Assembly: GCF_008704655.1 (NCBI RefSeq) | Contig: NZ_CP023688.1 | Span: 7,322,501 to 7,386,500, forward strand | DNA length: 64,000 nt | Direction: 5' to 3' | DNA from: Streptomyces rimosus | GTDB lineage: Bacteria > Actinomycetota > Actinomycetes > Streptomycetales > Streptomycetaceae | Shown: in pieces, positions 33,978 through 44,557 of the stretch | Layout of the letters: each line of letters begins with the position of its first letter | How positions within the stretch are numbered: position 1 is the stretch's first letter | Made by a program: the position numbers and the translations under genes | The notes under the pieces: generated by a model | Told to the model about the DNA's origin: nothing | The model's input: only the letters and a program-made list of their open reading frames with translations | The model's database searches: none

Positions 33978-35849
33978 CTACCCCCCGTAAGCCCCACTGG
34001 CCGTGAGCCGCAGCGCCGTGTCGATCAGCGGAACGTGGCTGAACGCCTGGGGGAAGTTGCCCACCTGACGCTGGAGGCGGGAGTCCCACTCCTCGGCCAG
34101 CAGGCCCAGGTCGTTGCGGAGCGAGAGCAGCTTTTCGAAGAGGATGCGGGCCTCTTCGACGCGGCCGATCATCGCCAGGTCGTCGGCCAGCCAGAACGAG
34201 CACGCCAGGAACGCGCCCTCGTCGCCCTCCAGGCCGTCCACGCCCGCGTCCTCGCCCGAGGTCGGGTAGCGCAGGATGAAGCCGTCCTCGGTGCCCAGCT
34301 CCCGCTGGATGGCCTCGATGGTGCCGATCACCCGCTTGTCGTCCGGCGGCAGGAAGCCCATCTGCGGGATGAGCAGCAGCGAGGCGTCCAGCTCCTTGGA
34401 GCCGTAGGACTGTGTGAAGGTGTTGCGCTCCTTGTCGTAACCCTTCTCGCACACCTCGCGGTGGATCGTCTCGCGCAGCTGCTTCCAGCGGTCCAGCGGG
34501 CCGTCCACGTCGCCGGACTCGATCAGCTTGATCGTGCGGTCCACCGCGACCCAGGTCATCACCTTGGAGTGCACGAAGTGCCGGCGCGGCCCGCGCACCT
34601 CCCAGATGCCCTCGTCCGGCTCGTCCCAGTGCTTCTCCACCCACTGGATCAGCTTCAGCTGGAGCAGCGAGGCGTAGTCGTTGCGGGCCAGACCCGTGTT
34701 GTGCGCCAGGTGCAGCGCCTCGGTGACCTCGCCGTACACGTCCAGCTGGAGCTGTCCGGCGGCGCCGTTGCCGACCCGGACCGGCCGCGAGTTCTCGTAG
34801 CCGGTCAGCCAGGTCAGCTCGTTCTCGCCGAGTTCCCGCTCGCCCGCGATCCCATACATGATCTGGAGGTTCTCCGGGTCGCCGGCCACCGCGCGCAGCA
34901 GCCACTCGCGCCAGGCGCGGGCCTCTTCCCGGTAGCCGGTGCGCAGCAGCGAGGACAGGGTGATCGCCGCGTCGCGCAACCAGGTGAAACGGTAGTCCCA
35001 GTTGCGCGAGCCGCCGATGTCCTCGGGCAGCGAGGTGGTGGGCGCGGCGACGATGCCGCCGGTCGGCGCGTACGTGAGCGCCTTGAGCGTGATCAGCGAG
35101 CGCACCACCGCGTCCCGGTACGGGCCGTGGTACGTGCAGTGGTCGACCCACTCGCGCCAGAAGTCCTCGGTCGCCTCCAGCGCCGCCTCCGGCTCCGGCA
35201 CGTGCGGCGGGCGGCTGTGCGAGGGCTGCCAGCTGATCGTGAAGGCGATCCGCTCGCCGGGCCCGACGGTGAAGTCCGCGTACGTCGTCAGGTCCTTGCC
35301 GTACGTCTCGGCCTCGGTGTCCAGCCACACCGCGTCCGGCCCGGCGACCGCCACGGTGCGCTCGTCCACCTTGTGCACCCACGGCACCACCCAGCCGTAC
35401 GAGAACCGCATGCGCAGCGCCGAGCGCATCGGCACCCGCCCGCTGACGCCCTCGACGATACGGATCAGCTGCGGTGTCGCGTCCTCGCGCGGCGGCATGA
35501 AGTCGATCACCCGCACCGTGCCGCGCGGGGTGTCCCACTCGGATTCCAGGACGAGCGAGTCGCCCCGGTAGCGGCGGCGGTCGGCGGGCACCGGCGCGCC
35601 CTCGGGACCGTGCGCGGGCCCCATCCGCCAAAAGCCGTTCTCTTCCGTGCCCAGCAGTCCTGCGAAGACCGCGGGTGAGTCGAAGCGGGGCAGGCACAGC
35701 CAATCCACCGTGCCGTCCCGGCACACAAGAGCGGCGGTCTGCATATCGCCGATGAGTGCGTAGTCCTCGATGCGCCCGGCCACGTGCATCTCCCGTCGAA
35801 CTGGAGTGACGCCCCCCATGGGACGTGTGATCTTGTCCGTCCTGCCCAT
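33978..35849 (-). CDS. GH15 family alpha-glycosidase (glucoamylase/trehalase-like)
   Basis: This 623-residue cytoplasmic protein begins, after about 25 residues, with IEDYALIGDMQTAALVCRDG, the typical start of bacterial GH15 enzymes. SLPEDIGGSRNWDYRFTWLR and EPDEGIWEVRGPRRHFVHSK are family signatures; the acidic residues of PDEGIWE include the expected catalytic acid. Members hydrolyse trehalose or short alpha-glucans, and mycobacterial relatives are trehalases. The start ATG 35849 has GGAG upstream; ATG 35789 (MHVAGRIEDY) is an alternative closer to many homologues. It is divergent from pyrG and apparently unlinked to the beta-glucanase operon except by position. Confidence 0.88.
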   Translation of the reverse strand: MGRTDKITRPMGGVTPVRREMHVAGRIEDYALIGDMQTAALVCRDGTVDWLCLPRFDSPAVFAGLLGTEENGFWRMGPAHGPEGAPVPADRRRYRGDSLVLESEWDTPRGTVRVIDFMPPREDATPQLIRIVEGVSGRVPMRSALRMRFSYGWVVPWVHKVDERTVAVAGPDAVWLDTEAETYGKDLTTYADFTVGPGERIAFTISWQPSHSRPPHVPEPEAALEATEDFWREWVDHCTYHGPYRDAVVRSLITLKALTYAPTGGIVAAPTTSLPEDIGGSRNWDYRFTWLRDAAITLSSLLRTGYREEARAWREWLLRAVAGDPENLQIMYGIAGERELGENELTWLTGYENSRPVRVGNGAAGQLQLDVYGEVTEALHLAHNTGLARNDYASLLQLKLIQWVEKHWDEPDEGIWEVRGPRRHFVHSKVMTWVAVDRTIKLIESGDVDGPLDRWKQLRETIHREVCEKGYDKERNTFTQSYGSKELDASLLLIPQMGFLPPDDKRVIGTIEAIQRELGTEDGFILRYPTSGEDAGVDGLEGDEGAFLACSFWLADDLAMIGRVEEARILFEKLLSLRNDLGLLAEEWDSRLQRQVGNFPQAFSHVPLIDTALRLTASGAYGG

Positions 35850-36218
35850 GAAACTCCGCCGAGCAGCGAGTCCGGAAATCGGGCGGGGGTGGTGCCTTGC
35901 CGGACGGCCCTAGCGAGTGTCCGAGCAGGATACGACGGAGGACAGTGATCCGCTTGCCGCTGCGGGAGAACGGCACTGCGCCGAACGGGTGGCCTCGGTC
36001 ACGCGGGGCGCCATGAACCCCGCGGTGAGCGGCGCGGCCCGGGTGCCGCGAGCGTCGCCGGGCGCGACCATGCCCGGTCGCTGATAGCCTGGTACCCCGT
36101 GGACCGGTGGGCCCGGCGCAAGTCACACGGCACCCCCGACCGCAGCGAAGGCTCCCCTGACCAGCGCAGGGCGCGGCCGACTCGCACCTCTTCACCACGC
36201 GACCACGGGAGCCCCGTC
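35850..36218. other. Intergenic region between GH15 and pyrG genes
   Basis: These 369 bases must hold the divergent promoters. TAGCCT at 36085-36090 could be the pyrG -10, but no convincing -35 precedes it. I see no gene, RNA or repeat. Confidence 0.4.
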
Positions 36219-36224
36219 TTGGCC

Positions 36225-37904
<1,680 letters not shown>

Positions 37905-38041
37905 CCCACGGGCGATCGGCCCTCCCACCTGCGGACGGGCACGGATGAGCCGATCGTCGGCGGGTACCGTTGACCGGGGTACGTGGTCCGTTACGGGCCG
38001 GGTACCCCGGTCGACTGCTTTGCGGAAGGACATCCACGTAC

Positions 38042-38668
38042 ATGGCCATCCAGGACACCCCGGAAGCGTGGCGGGTCACCTCGACCGCGACGCCCTTCAC
38101 CGGCAAGAAGACCAGCATGCGCACGGACCGGGTCGTCATGCCGGACGGCTCCACCGTCTCCCGCGACTACCAGGTCCACCCCGGCTCGGTGGCCGTCGTC
38201 GCGCTCGACGAGGAGGACCGGGTGCTGGTCCTGCGCCAGTACCGCCACCCCGTCCGCCACAAGCTCTGGGAGATCCCCGCCGGGCTGCTCGACGTCCCCG
38301 GCGAGCACCCGCTGCGCGCGGTCCAGCGCGAGCTGTACGAGGAAGCACACGTCAAGGCCGAGGACTGGCGGGTGCTGACCGACGTCTACACCACCCCCGG
38401 CGGCTGCGACGAGGCCGTACGGATCTTCCTGGCCCGTGACCTGTCCGAGGTCGAGGGCGAGCGCTTCGAGGCGTCCGAGGAGGAGGCCGACATGGAGCTG
38501 GCGCGGGTCCCGGTCGCCGAACTGGTCCGCGGCGCGCTCGCCGGCGAACTGCACAACAACTGCCTGGTGGTCGGGGTGCTCGCGCTGGCCGCCGCCCGCG
38601 CGGGGGAGGGCCTGGACGCCCTGCGCCCGGCCGACGCGCCGTGGCCGGCCCGCCCGTTCGAGGCATAG
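38042..38668 (+). CDS. Nudix hydrolase, ADP-ribose pyrophosphatase type
   Basis: This 208-residue protein has a Nudix box in GEHPLRAVQRELYEEAHV. The usual glycine after EE is replaced by histidine. The upstream LRQYRHPVRHKLWEIPAGLL and downstream YTTPGGCDEAVRIFLARDL are characteristic of ADP-ribose pyrophosphatases. Expected products are AMP and ribose 5-phosphate. The start ATG 38042 follows GGAAGGA. It sits directly after pyrG, as in other actinobacteria. A possible functional link to the ADP-ribosylglycohydrolase at 47.9 kb is only suggestive. Confidence 0.92.
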   Translation: MAIQDTPEAWRVTSTATPFTGKKTSMRTDRVVMPDGSTVSRDYQVHPGSVAVVALDEEDRVLVLRQYRHPVRHKLWEIPAGLLDVPGEHPLRAVQRELYEEAHVKAEDWRVLTDVYTTPGGCDEAVRIFLARDLSEVEGERFEASEEEADMELARVPVAELVRGALAGELHNNCLVVGVLALAAARAGEGLDALRPADAPWPARPFEA

Positions 38669-38717
38669 TCCGGGGCAGGACGCCGGGGCCGGACGCCCGC
38701 CCGGGGCCCGCTGCTCT

Positions 38718-38891
38718 CACCCGTCCGTGCCCCCGCGGTCCGATCATGATCTGATCCGGACGGGTGACCCCACCGCCGTGCTCCGCCCGGCGTGTGACGG
38801 GTCGTGAACTACGCTCGACAGCGTTCCCGTTGGCGACCGCGGCGGGCTCGTCAGAGCCCGTGTCCAAATCCCGGTCGGGGTTCAGACACAG
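38718..38891. other. Inverted repeat and two hairpins upstream of the STAND gene
   Basis: CACCCGTCCG (38718-38727) pairs perfectly with CGGACGGGTG (38757-38766). Between them lies the palindrome GATCATGATC. Further on, CGGGCTC/GAGCCCG (38843-38860, loop GTCA) is followed by a second stem pairing TGTC near 38861 with GACA near 38886 and an inner AATCCC/GGGGTT. The first may terminate the pyrG-Nudix transcript. The second pair lies in the probable leader of the STAND gene. Confidence 0.45.
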
Positions 38892-38921
38892 ACTCTTCGC
38901 GCAGGTGGACGGGAGCGACCC

Positions 38922-41114
38922 GTGACGGATCAGGCGGTGGGCGGGGGACACGTCCCGCCGGGGAAGGCGGGCGGGCCCGCGACGACGGCACGGCAGCGGC
39001 CGGGGCCCGACGCGGACGGCGCGCGCGACGCCGCCGACCGCCCCGGCACCCGCCGCCCGCCCACCCGCCGGACCGTGCCCCCCGCCGCCACCGCGCCCGG
39101 CGGCTTCATCGGCCGCCGCCGCGAACTGAAGGCCCTGCGCGCCGACATCGCCCGTACCGGCCTGGACACCCTCTCCGGCCGCCGGGGCGCCCGCAGCCGC
39201 GTCCTGCTGATCGCCGGGCGGCCCGGCTCCGGACGCAGCGCCCTCGCCGCCGAACTGGCCCGGCAACTCGCCGACGACTACCCCGACGGCGTACTGCGCG
39301 CCGCGCTGACCAACCCCGGCGGCGGCCCCGTCCCCCTCGACCTCGTCGCCCGCGATCTGCTCACCGAACTCGGCGCCCCGGTCCAGCCCGGCGCCGCCGA
39401 GGACGAGCTGACCGAGGCGCTGCGCGCGGCCCTCGCCGAGCGCCGCGCGCTGCTCCTGCTGGACGACGCGGCCGGTGCCGAGCAGGTCGAGCCGCTGCTG
39501 CCGGACGCCGCCGGCTGCCTGGTCGTCGCGGTCTCCGAAGGCCCGCTCACCGGCATCACCGACGTCCGGCCGTGCACCCTGGGCGGCCTGGACAACGCGT
39601 CCGCCGTCGCCCTGCTCAGCCGGTACGCCGGCCCCACCCGCATCACCGTCGACCCCCGCTCCGCCGACGCCGTCGCCGAGGAGTGCGGCGGCCGTCCCGC
39701 CGCGCTGGTGCTGGCGGGCGGCTGGCTCGCCGAACGGCCCAAGTCCTCCGTCGCCGACCTGCTCCAGGCGCTGCGCGAGGTGCCGGAACCGGCCGGCGAA
39801 CCGGCCGGCGACCGCCCCCTGGCCCGTGCGTTCCGCCTCGTCTACGACTCCCTGTCGCCGGTCGCGGCCCGTACGCTACGGCTGCTCGGCCTCGCCCCGG
39901 CCGGGATCGCGGACGCGCATATCGCCTCCGCCCTGGCCGGCTGCTCGGTCGCCGCCGCCGAAGCGGCCCTGCGGGACTTCGCGGCCCGGGGCCTGATGCG
40001 GCCGGTTCAGGAAGACAGGGCGGAAGCCGCGGAACCCGACCCGCGCGGGCACGGCTCCGGGTACGCCGGGAGCGCCGGGCTCCAGGCGCAGTACGCGATG
40101 CCCGGCTGCCTGGCGCCGCTCGTGCGCGCCGCGCTCGACGCGAAGGAACGGCCCGCCGAGATCCAGCTCGCCCGGGCACGGATGCTGGAGCGCACCGTAC
40201 GGCTGCTCCAGTCCTGCCGGGCGCTCGGGGAGCCCGCCGGATCACCGGCCCGGCAGAAGGTCGCCGGACTGCCGCGCTCGCTGCGCTTCGCCTCCGCCGC
40301 GTCCGCCGCCGCCTGGCTGCGCAGCCGCCGGCCCGCCCTTCTGGAGGCGGCCCGGATCGCCGTCGAGGAAGGCGAGCTGGACACCCTGGACCGGCGGCTG
40401 ATGGCCGCCATCGTCCGTACGCTCATCGCCCACCAGGGCGCCGAGGCCGCCGCCCCCGATCTCTACGGGCTGCACGGGCTGGTCCTGGAGGTCGCCGAGC
40501 GGCGCGGGCTGGCGCGGGAACAGGCCGCCGCGCTGCTCAACCTCGGCGACCTCGACGCGCAGGCCGGGCGGACCACGGACGCGATGGCCCGCTACCGGGG
40601 CGCGCTCAGCGCGGCACGCGAGGTCAGGGACCCCATCGCGACCGTACGGGCACTGGAATCGCTGGGCGGCACCTACACGGAGCTGGGGGACTGGCAGCGG
40701 GCCGCCGACTGGTACGGGCGCGCGCTGGAGCTGCGGCTGACCCGCGGCGAGAACGCGGACGGGGCGCGGCTGCACGGCCGCATCGGCGCGGTGCACACCT
40801 ACGCGGCCCGGTGGGGCGCGGCACTCAAGGAATGGCGGGCCGCCTACGGGACGTACCGGCGGCTGGGGGATGTGGCGGGCCAGGCGCGCGCGCTGGGGGA
40901 GGTCGCGCGGGTGCAGGAGTACGCGGGACGGCCCGAGGAATCGCTGCGGACCTGCACCGCGGCCCTGTCCCTGGCCGCGGAGGCCCGGGACGGCCGCCTG
41001 GAGGCGGCCCTCCAGCTGCGGATCGCGGACACCCTCGACCGGCTCGGCGACCCGGCCACCGCCCGGCTGCATCGGGCCATAGGGGAACGTCTCCTCTCAG
41101 ATCACCCACAGTGA
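38922..41114 (+). CDS. STAND/AfsR-like ATPase with TPR repeats, no DNA-binding domain
   Basis: This 730-residue protein has a disordered N terminus (1-58) and an NB-ARC-like NTPase domain starting GFIGRRRELKAL. Walker A is GRPGSGRS (residues 99-106), where the usual lysine is Arg105. Walker B is ALLLLDDA. A winged-helix-like region (residues about 300-370) and a C-terminal TPR array (residues about 520-725, for example LLNLGDLDAQAGRTTDAMAR) follow. It resembles AfsR/GutR-type signalling ATPases but lacks the SARP domain. GTG 38922 follows GGGAGCG. The K-to-R change may reduce ATP hydrolysis. It occupies the place after the Nudix gene where mycobacteria, as I recall, have xerD. Confidence 0.82.
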   Translation: MTDQAVGGGHVPPGKAGGPATTARQRPGPDADGARDAADRPGTRRPPTRRTVPPAATAPGGFIGRRRELKALRADIARTGLDTLSGRRGARSRVLLIAGRPGSGRSALAAELARQLADDYPDGVLRAALTNPGGGPVPLDLVARDLLTELGAPVQPGAAEDELTEALRAALAERRALLLLDDAAGAEQVEPLLPDAAGCLVVAVSEGPLTGITDVRPCTLGGLDNASAVALLSRYAGPTRITVDPRSADAVAEECGGRPAALVLAGGWLAERPKSSVADLLQALREVPEPAGEPAGDRPLARAFRLVYDSLSPVAARTLRLLGLAPAGIADAHIASALAGCSVAAAEAALRDFAARGLMRPVQEDRAEAAEPDPRGHGSGYAGSAGLQAQYAMPGCLAPLVRAALDAKERPAEIQLARARMLERTVRLLQSCRALGEPAGSPARQKVAGLPRSLRFASAASAAAWLRSRRPALLEAARIAVEEGELDTLDRRLMAAIVRTLIAHQGAEAAAPDLYGLHGLVLEVAERRGLAREQAAALLNLGDLDAQAGRTTDAMARYRGALSAAREVRDPIATVRALESLGGTYTELGDWQRAADWYGRALELRLTRGENADGARLHGRIGAVHTYAARWGAALKEWRAAYGTYRRLGDVAGQARALGEVARVQEYAGRPEESLRTCTAALSLAAEARDGRLEAALQLRIADTLDRLGDPATARLHRAIGERLLSDHPQ

Positions 41115-41162
41115 CCTACGAAATCGGTGGTGCTCCTCTCAGTAATTGATGCTTTGCAAGGC

Positions 41163-41190
41163 TAGACAACAGAGAATCCTTAAATAGACT
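41163..41190 (+). promoter_or_regulatory. Candidate promoter of ald
   Basis: TAGACA (41163-41168) and TAGACT (41185-41190) are separated by 16 bases in an unusually AT-rich stretch. They resemble principal-sigma -35 and -10 elements. This predicts a leader of roughly 85 nt before the ald start. Confidence 0.5.
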
Positions 41191-41279
41191 GGCCAGGCCG
41201 CGGACACCGCGGTCAGTCCCGGCATGCCTCGCATGCATGGATTTTTCCTGCAAGCTCTCTTACAAGGACCGTGATCGAC

Positions 41280-42395
41280 GTGAAGGTCGGCATCCCCCGC
41301 GAGGTCAAGAACAACGAGTTCCGGGTGGCGATCACGCCTGCCGGTGTGCACGAGCTGGTCCGCCACGGCCACCAGGTCTTCATCGAGAAGGACGCCGGCC
41401 TCGGCTCCGCCATCCCGAAGGAGGAGTACGTCTCGGCCGGCGCCGAGATCCTCGGCACCGCCGACGAGGTCTGGGCCACCGCCGACCTGCTCCTGAAGGT
41501 CAAGGAGCCGATCGCGGAGGAGTACCACCGCCTCCGCAAGGACCAGACGCTCTTCACCTACCTGCACCTGGCCGCCTCCCGCGAGTGCACCGACGCCCTC
41601 CTGGAGTCGGGCACCACCGCCATCGCCTACGAGACGGTGGAGACCGCGGGCCGCCAGCTGCCGCTGCTCGCCCCGATGTCCGAGGTCGCGGGCCGTATCG
41701 CCCCGCAGGTCGGCGCGTACCACCTGATGCGCCAGGCCGGCGGCCGCGGTGTGCTGCCGGGCGGTGTGCCGGGTGTGGCCGCGGGCAAGGCCGTCGTCAT
41801 CGGCGGCGGCGTCTCCGGCTGGAACGCCGTGCAGATCGCCGTGGGCCTCGGCTTCCACGTCACCCTGCTCGACAAGGACATCAACAAGCTGCGCGAGGCG
41901 GACCGGATCTTCGGCACCAAGGTGCAGACGATCGTCTCCAACGCCTACGAGCTGGAGAAGGCCGTCGTCGAGGCCGACCTCGTCGTGGGCGCGGTGCTCA
42001 TCCCGGGCGCCAAGGCCCCGAAGCTGGTCACCAACGAGCTGGTCGCCAAGATGAAGCCCGGAAGTGTCCTTGTCGACATCGCGATCGACCAGGGCGGCTG
42101 CTTCGAGGACTCCCGTCCCACCACCCACGCCGAGCCGACCTTCCAGGTCCACAACTCGGTCTTCTACTGCGTGGCCAACATGCCCGGCGCGGTGCCCAGC
42201 ACCTCCACCTACGCGCTGACCAACGCCACGCTGCCGTACATCGTGTCGCTGGCCAACAACGGCTGGGTTGAGGCGCTGCGCCGCGACGCTGCCCTCGCCA
42301 AGGGTCTGAACACCCACGACGGCAAGGTCGTCTACGGTCCGGTCGCCGAGGCGCACGGCCTGGAGGCCACCGACCTGACCACGCTCCTCGGCTGA
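41280..42395 (+). CDS. ald: Alanine dehydrogenase
   Basis: This NAD-dependent enzyme interconverts L-alanine with pyruvate and ammonia. It begins VKVGIPREVKNNEFRVAITP, the family's N terminus. Catalytic lysine and histidine lie in LLKVKEPIAEE and TYLHLAASRE, and the nucleotide fold is VVIGGGVSGWNAV. Start GTG 41280 lies 11 bases after AAGGA and gives exactly 371 residues, the usual length. GTG 41271 is only two bases from AAGGA and unlikely. It is monocistronic, ending at a hairpin. Confidence 0.96.
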   Translation: MKVGIPREVKNNEFRVAITPAGVHELVRHGHQVFIEKDAGLGSAIPKEEYVSAGAEILGTADEVWATADLLLKVKEPIAEEYHRLRKDQTLFTYLHLAASRECTDALLESGTTAIAYETVETAGRQLPLLAPMSEVAGRIAPQVGAYHLMRQAGGRGVLPGGVPGVAAGKAVVIGGGVSGWNAVQIAVGLGFHVTLLDKDINKLREADRIFGTKVQTIVSNAYELEKAVVEADLVVGAVLIPGAKAPKLVTNELVAKMKPGSVLVDIAIDQGGCFEDSRPTTHAEPTFQVHNSVFYCVANMPGAVPSTSTYALTNATLPYIVSLANNGWVEALRRDAALAKGLNTHDGKVVYGPVAEAHGLEATDLTTLLG

Positions 42396-42427
42396 GACGT
42401 CAATAGCGCGCGTCAATGACGCACTGC

Positions 42428-42457
42428 CGGCCGGGCCTTGTCCTCAAGGCCCGGCCG
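42428..42457 (+). terminator. Terminator hairpin after ald
   Basis: A 12-bp stem CGGCCGGGCCTT/AAGGCCCGGCCG (42428-42439 with 42446-42457) and 6-base loop lies 33 bases after the ald stop. There is no U-tract. Confidence 0.75.
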
Positions 42458-42632
42458 CGGCCGTTCGCCGACACGCCGCACGCCCGAAACCGCACGGGCG
42501 GTCCTCAACTCGCCGAGAACGTAACCGTTTAACCGATTCGCACACCCTCGAAACCTTGCGCTGATACCGCTTGCACCCTTGACATCGGCATGTTCGATTG
42601 CCGACACATCGGGCCGGGTCCGGCGGATTGTG

Positions 42633-42662
42633 TTGCTGCGAACGCCCGACACGCCATAGAGT
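42633..42662 (+). promoter_or_regulatory. Candidate promoter of parA-RHH operon
   Basis: TTGCTG (42633-42638) and TAGAGT (42657-42662) are separated by 18 bases in the 342-bp ald-parA gap. This predicts a start near 42668 and a leader of about 70 nt with AGGAGGT. A TTGACA at 42579-42584 without a good -10 is a weaker second candidate. Confidence 0.5.
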
Positions 42663-42737
42663 CGCCAACCGTCGGCATAGTGCCACGCTGACCTATCGAT
42701 AAGTTTCCTGGTCACATCCAAGGAGGTAAGACGACTT

Positions 42738-43901
42738 GTGAATGAGTCGACATTTACTCCCGGAGGTGGTCGACCAGGAGCGGTTGCACGGGGCCAGGGT
42801 CCCTCGGGGCTCCAGGCTGTCGGCTCCGTCGCTGTCCACACCTTCGCGACCCAACAGAGCACCACGACGACAGCCCACCAGAGCATGGACGGCCATCACG
42901 TGAACGCCATGGCCGGCGACCGGGGCGGCTCCGAACCCACCCGGCTCGCCGACTACGACGACCTGCCCGAGGGGCACTTCTACGACCCGGACGCGGAGTA
43001 CGAGCCGGACCCCGAATACGCGGCCACGCTCGCGCCGGACGCCGCCCGGCAGCGCCGCGAGCGCGTCGGCCCCACGGGACGCCCGCTTCCCTACTTCCCG
43101 ATTCCAGGACCGTTGACGGACCACGGACCCGCCAAAATCATCGCGATGTGCAACCAGAAAGGCGGGGTGGGAAAGACCACCTCGACCATCAATCTGGGCG
43201 CCGCACTCGCCGAATACGGACGACGGGTCCTGCTCGTCGACTTCGACCCCCAGGGCGCGCTGTCCGTCGGGCTCGGCGTCAACCCCATGGAACTGGACCT
43301 GACGGTCTACAACCTGCTCATGGAGCGGGGCATGTCGGCCGACGAAGTGCTGCTGAAGACCGCGGTCCCGAACATGGACCTGCTCCCCAGCAATATCGAT
43401 TTGTCAGCCGCCGAGGTGCAGCTGGTCAGCGAGGTCGCACGCGAGTCGACCCTCCAGCGTGCGCTGAAGCCGCTGATGGCCGACTACGACTACATCGTCA
43501 TCGACTGTCAGCCGTCCCTCGGCCTGCTGACCGTCAACGCGCTGACGGCCGCTCACAAGGTCATCGTCCCGCTGGAGTGCGAGTTCTTCGCGCTCCGCGG
43601 TGTGGCGCTGCTCACCGAGACGATCGAGAAGGTCCAGGAACGGCTCAACCCCGACCTGGAACTCGACGGCATCCTGGCGACCATGTACGACTCGCGGACC
43701 GTACACAGCCGAGAGGTCCTGGCGCGCGTCGTCGAAGCCTTCGACAACCACGTCTACCACACCGTCATCGGCCGTACGGTCCGCTTCCCCGAGACCACCG
43801 TCGCGGGTGAACCCATCACCACGTACGCGTCCAACTCCGTCGGTGCCGCCGCCTACCGTCAACTGGCCAGGGAGGTGCTCGCCCGGTGTCACGCCGAGTG
43901 A
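42738..43901 (+). CDS. ParA family ATPase (chromosome-organisation cluster)
   Basis: This 387-residue protein has a disordered, acidic N-terminal extension of about 130 residues. A complete ParA/MinD-type ATPase domain follows: deviant Walker A CNQKGGVGKTTSTIN with both lysines, then VLLVDFDPQGALSVGLG, YDYIVIDCQPSLGLL and VPLECEFFALRGVALL. GTG 42738 is set by a perfect AGGAGGT ten bases upstream. The gene overlaps an RHH-like gene by 16 bp and precedes scpA-scpB, the order also known from Mycobacterium (ParA-like, ScpA, ScpB). It is probably a second chromosomal ParA, distinct from the oriC-proximal parAB. Confidence 0.92.
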   Translation: MNESTFTPGGGRPGAVARGQGPSGLQAVGSVAVHTFATQQSTTTTAHQSMDGHHVNAMAGDRGGSEPTRLADYDDLPEGHFYDPDAEYEPDPEYAATLAPDAARQRRERVGPTGRPLPYFPIPGPLTDHGPAKIIAMCNQKGGVGKTTSTINLGAALAEYGRRVLLVDFDPQGALSVGLGVNPMELDLTVYNLLMERGMSADEVLLKTAVPNMDLLPSNIDLSAAEVQLVSEVARESTLQRALKPLMADYDYIVIDCQPSLGLLTVNALTAAHKVIVPLECEFFALRGVALLTETIEKVQERLNPDLELDGILATMYDSRTVHSREVLARVVEAFDNHVYHTVIGRTVRFPETTVAGEPITTYASNSVGAAAYRQLAREVLARCHAE

Positions 43902-44476
43902 GTCTGCCCGGAGCCGACGAATTGTTCCGTACGACCGGGGGGTCGGGGCTGCAGTCCCCGGCGCCCCGCAAGACCGGTGGGCCGGCCGCGGCCGCTGGCG
44001 GCCCTGGGGCCGCCGTCAACGGGGATGCGCCGCGGGTGCCTGCGCCGGGCGGGCCGGCGGAGACCACGGAGCCCTCGCGGGGCGAGGAATCGAACCCGCG
44101 GCGGGAGGAGCCGGATGGTTCGGCGCCGGCCGAGCACGGTGGCCGCGGTGCGGAGGCGGCTGCCCCGAAGGGGCGCCGCCGGCAGGAATCCGCGTCCGCC
44201 GACGCGGCGGACGGCGGTGCGGTGCCGGCTCGGCGGCGGGGGCGTGGTGCGAACCGTCGTCCCAGCGGGCGGGAGCGGCACGACGAGAAGATCACGGTGT
44301 ACGTGTCCGCCGAGGAGCTGATGGATCTGGAGCATGCCCGCCTCGTTCTCCGTGGTGAGCATGGGCTTGCGGTCGATCGCGGGCGGATCGTTCGGGAGGC
44401 CGTGGCCGTGGTGCTGGCGGATCTGGAGTCTCGGGGGGATGCGAGTATTTTGGTGCGGCGGTTGCGGGGCCGCTGA
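43886..44476 (+). CDS. Basic protein with C-terminal ribbon-helix-helix-like domain, ParA partner candidate
   Basis: This 196-residue protein has residues 1-130 disordered and rich in Pro, Gly, Ala and Arg. The last about 60 residues (KITVYVSAEELMDLEHARLV, then VDRGRIVREAVAVVLADLE) fit a beta strand plus two helices as in ribbon-helix-helix DNA-binding proteins. The overlap with parA (start GTG 43886 before the parA stop) indicates tight coupling. It may be a centromere-binding, ParB- or ParG-like partner; that is inference. The inverted repeat begins 80 bp downstream. Confidence 0.8.
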   Translation: MSRRVSLPGADELFRTTGGSGLQSPAPRKTGGPAAAAGGPGAAVNGDAPRVPAPGGPAETTEPSRGEESNPRREEPDGSAPAEHGGRGAEAAAPKGRRRQESASADAADGGAVPARRRGRGANRRPSGRERHDEKITVYVSAEELMDLEHARLVLRGEHGLAVDRGRIVREAVAVVLADLESRGDASILVRRLRGR

Positions 44477-44557
44477 TCGCGGCGAAGCCGCGGGTTTGTG
44501 GGGGTCTGGCCCGCGCTTCGCGCGGATACGCATTGGCTTCGTTGTGGGGCGGGGGTG

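Noticed and set aside
38820..38895. Possible tRNA gene (T-arm-like AATCCC and GGGGTT pairing)
   Set aside because: No acceptor stem, anticodon arm or TTCGA/CCA context could be assembled on either strand; it is better explained as tandem hairpins.
41139..42416. 425-codon frame antisense to ald
   Set aside because: Ald is a full-length, unmistakable enzyme on the plus strand. The antisense frame has no ribosome site or domain.
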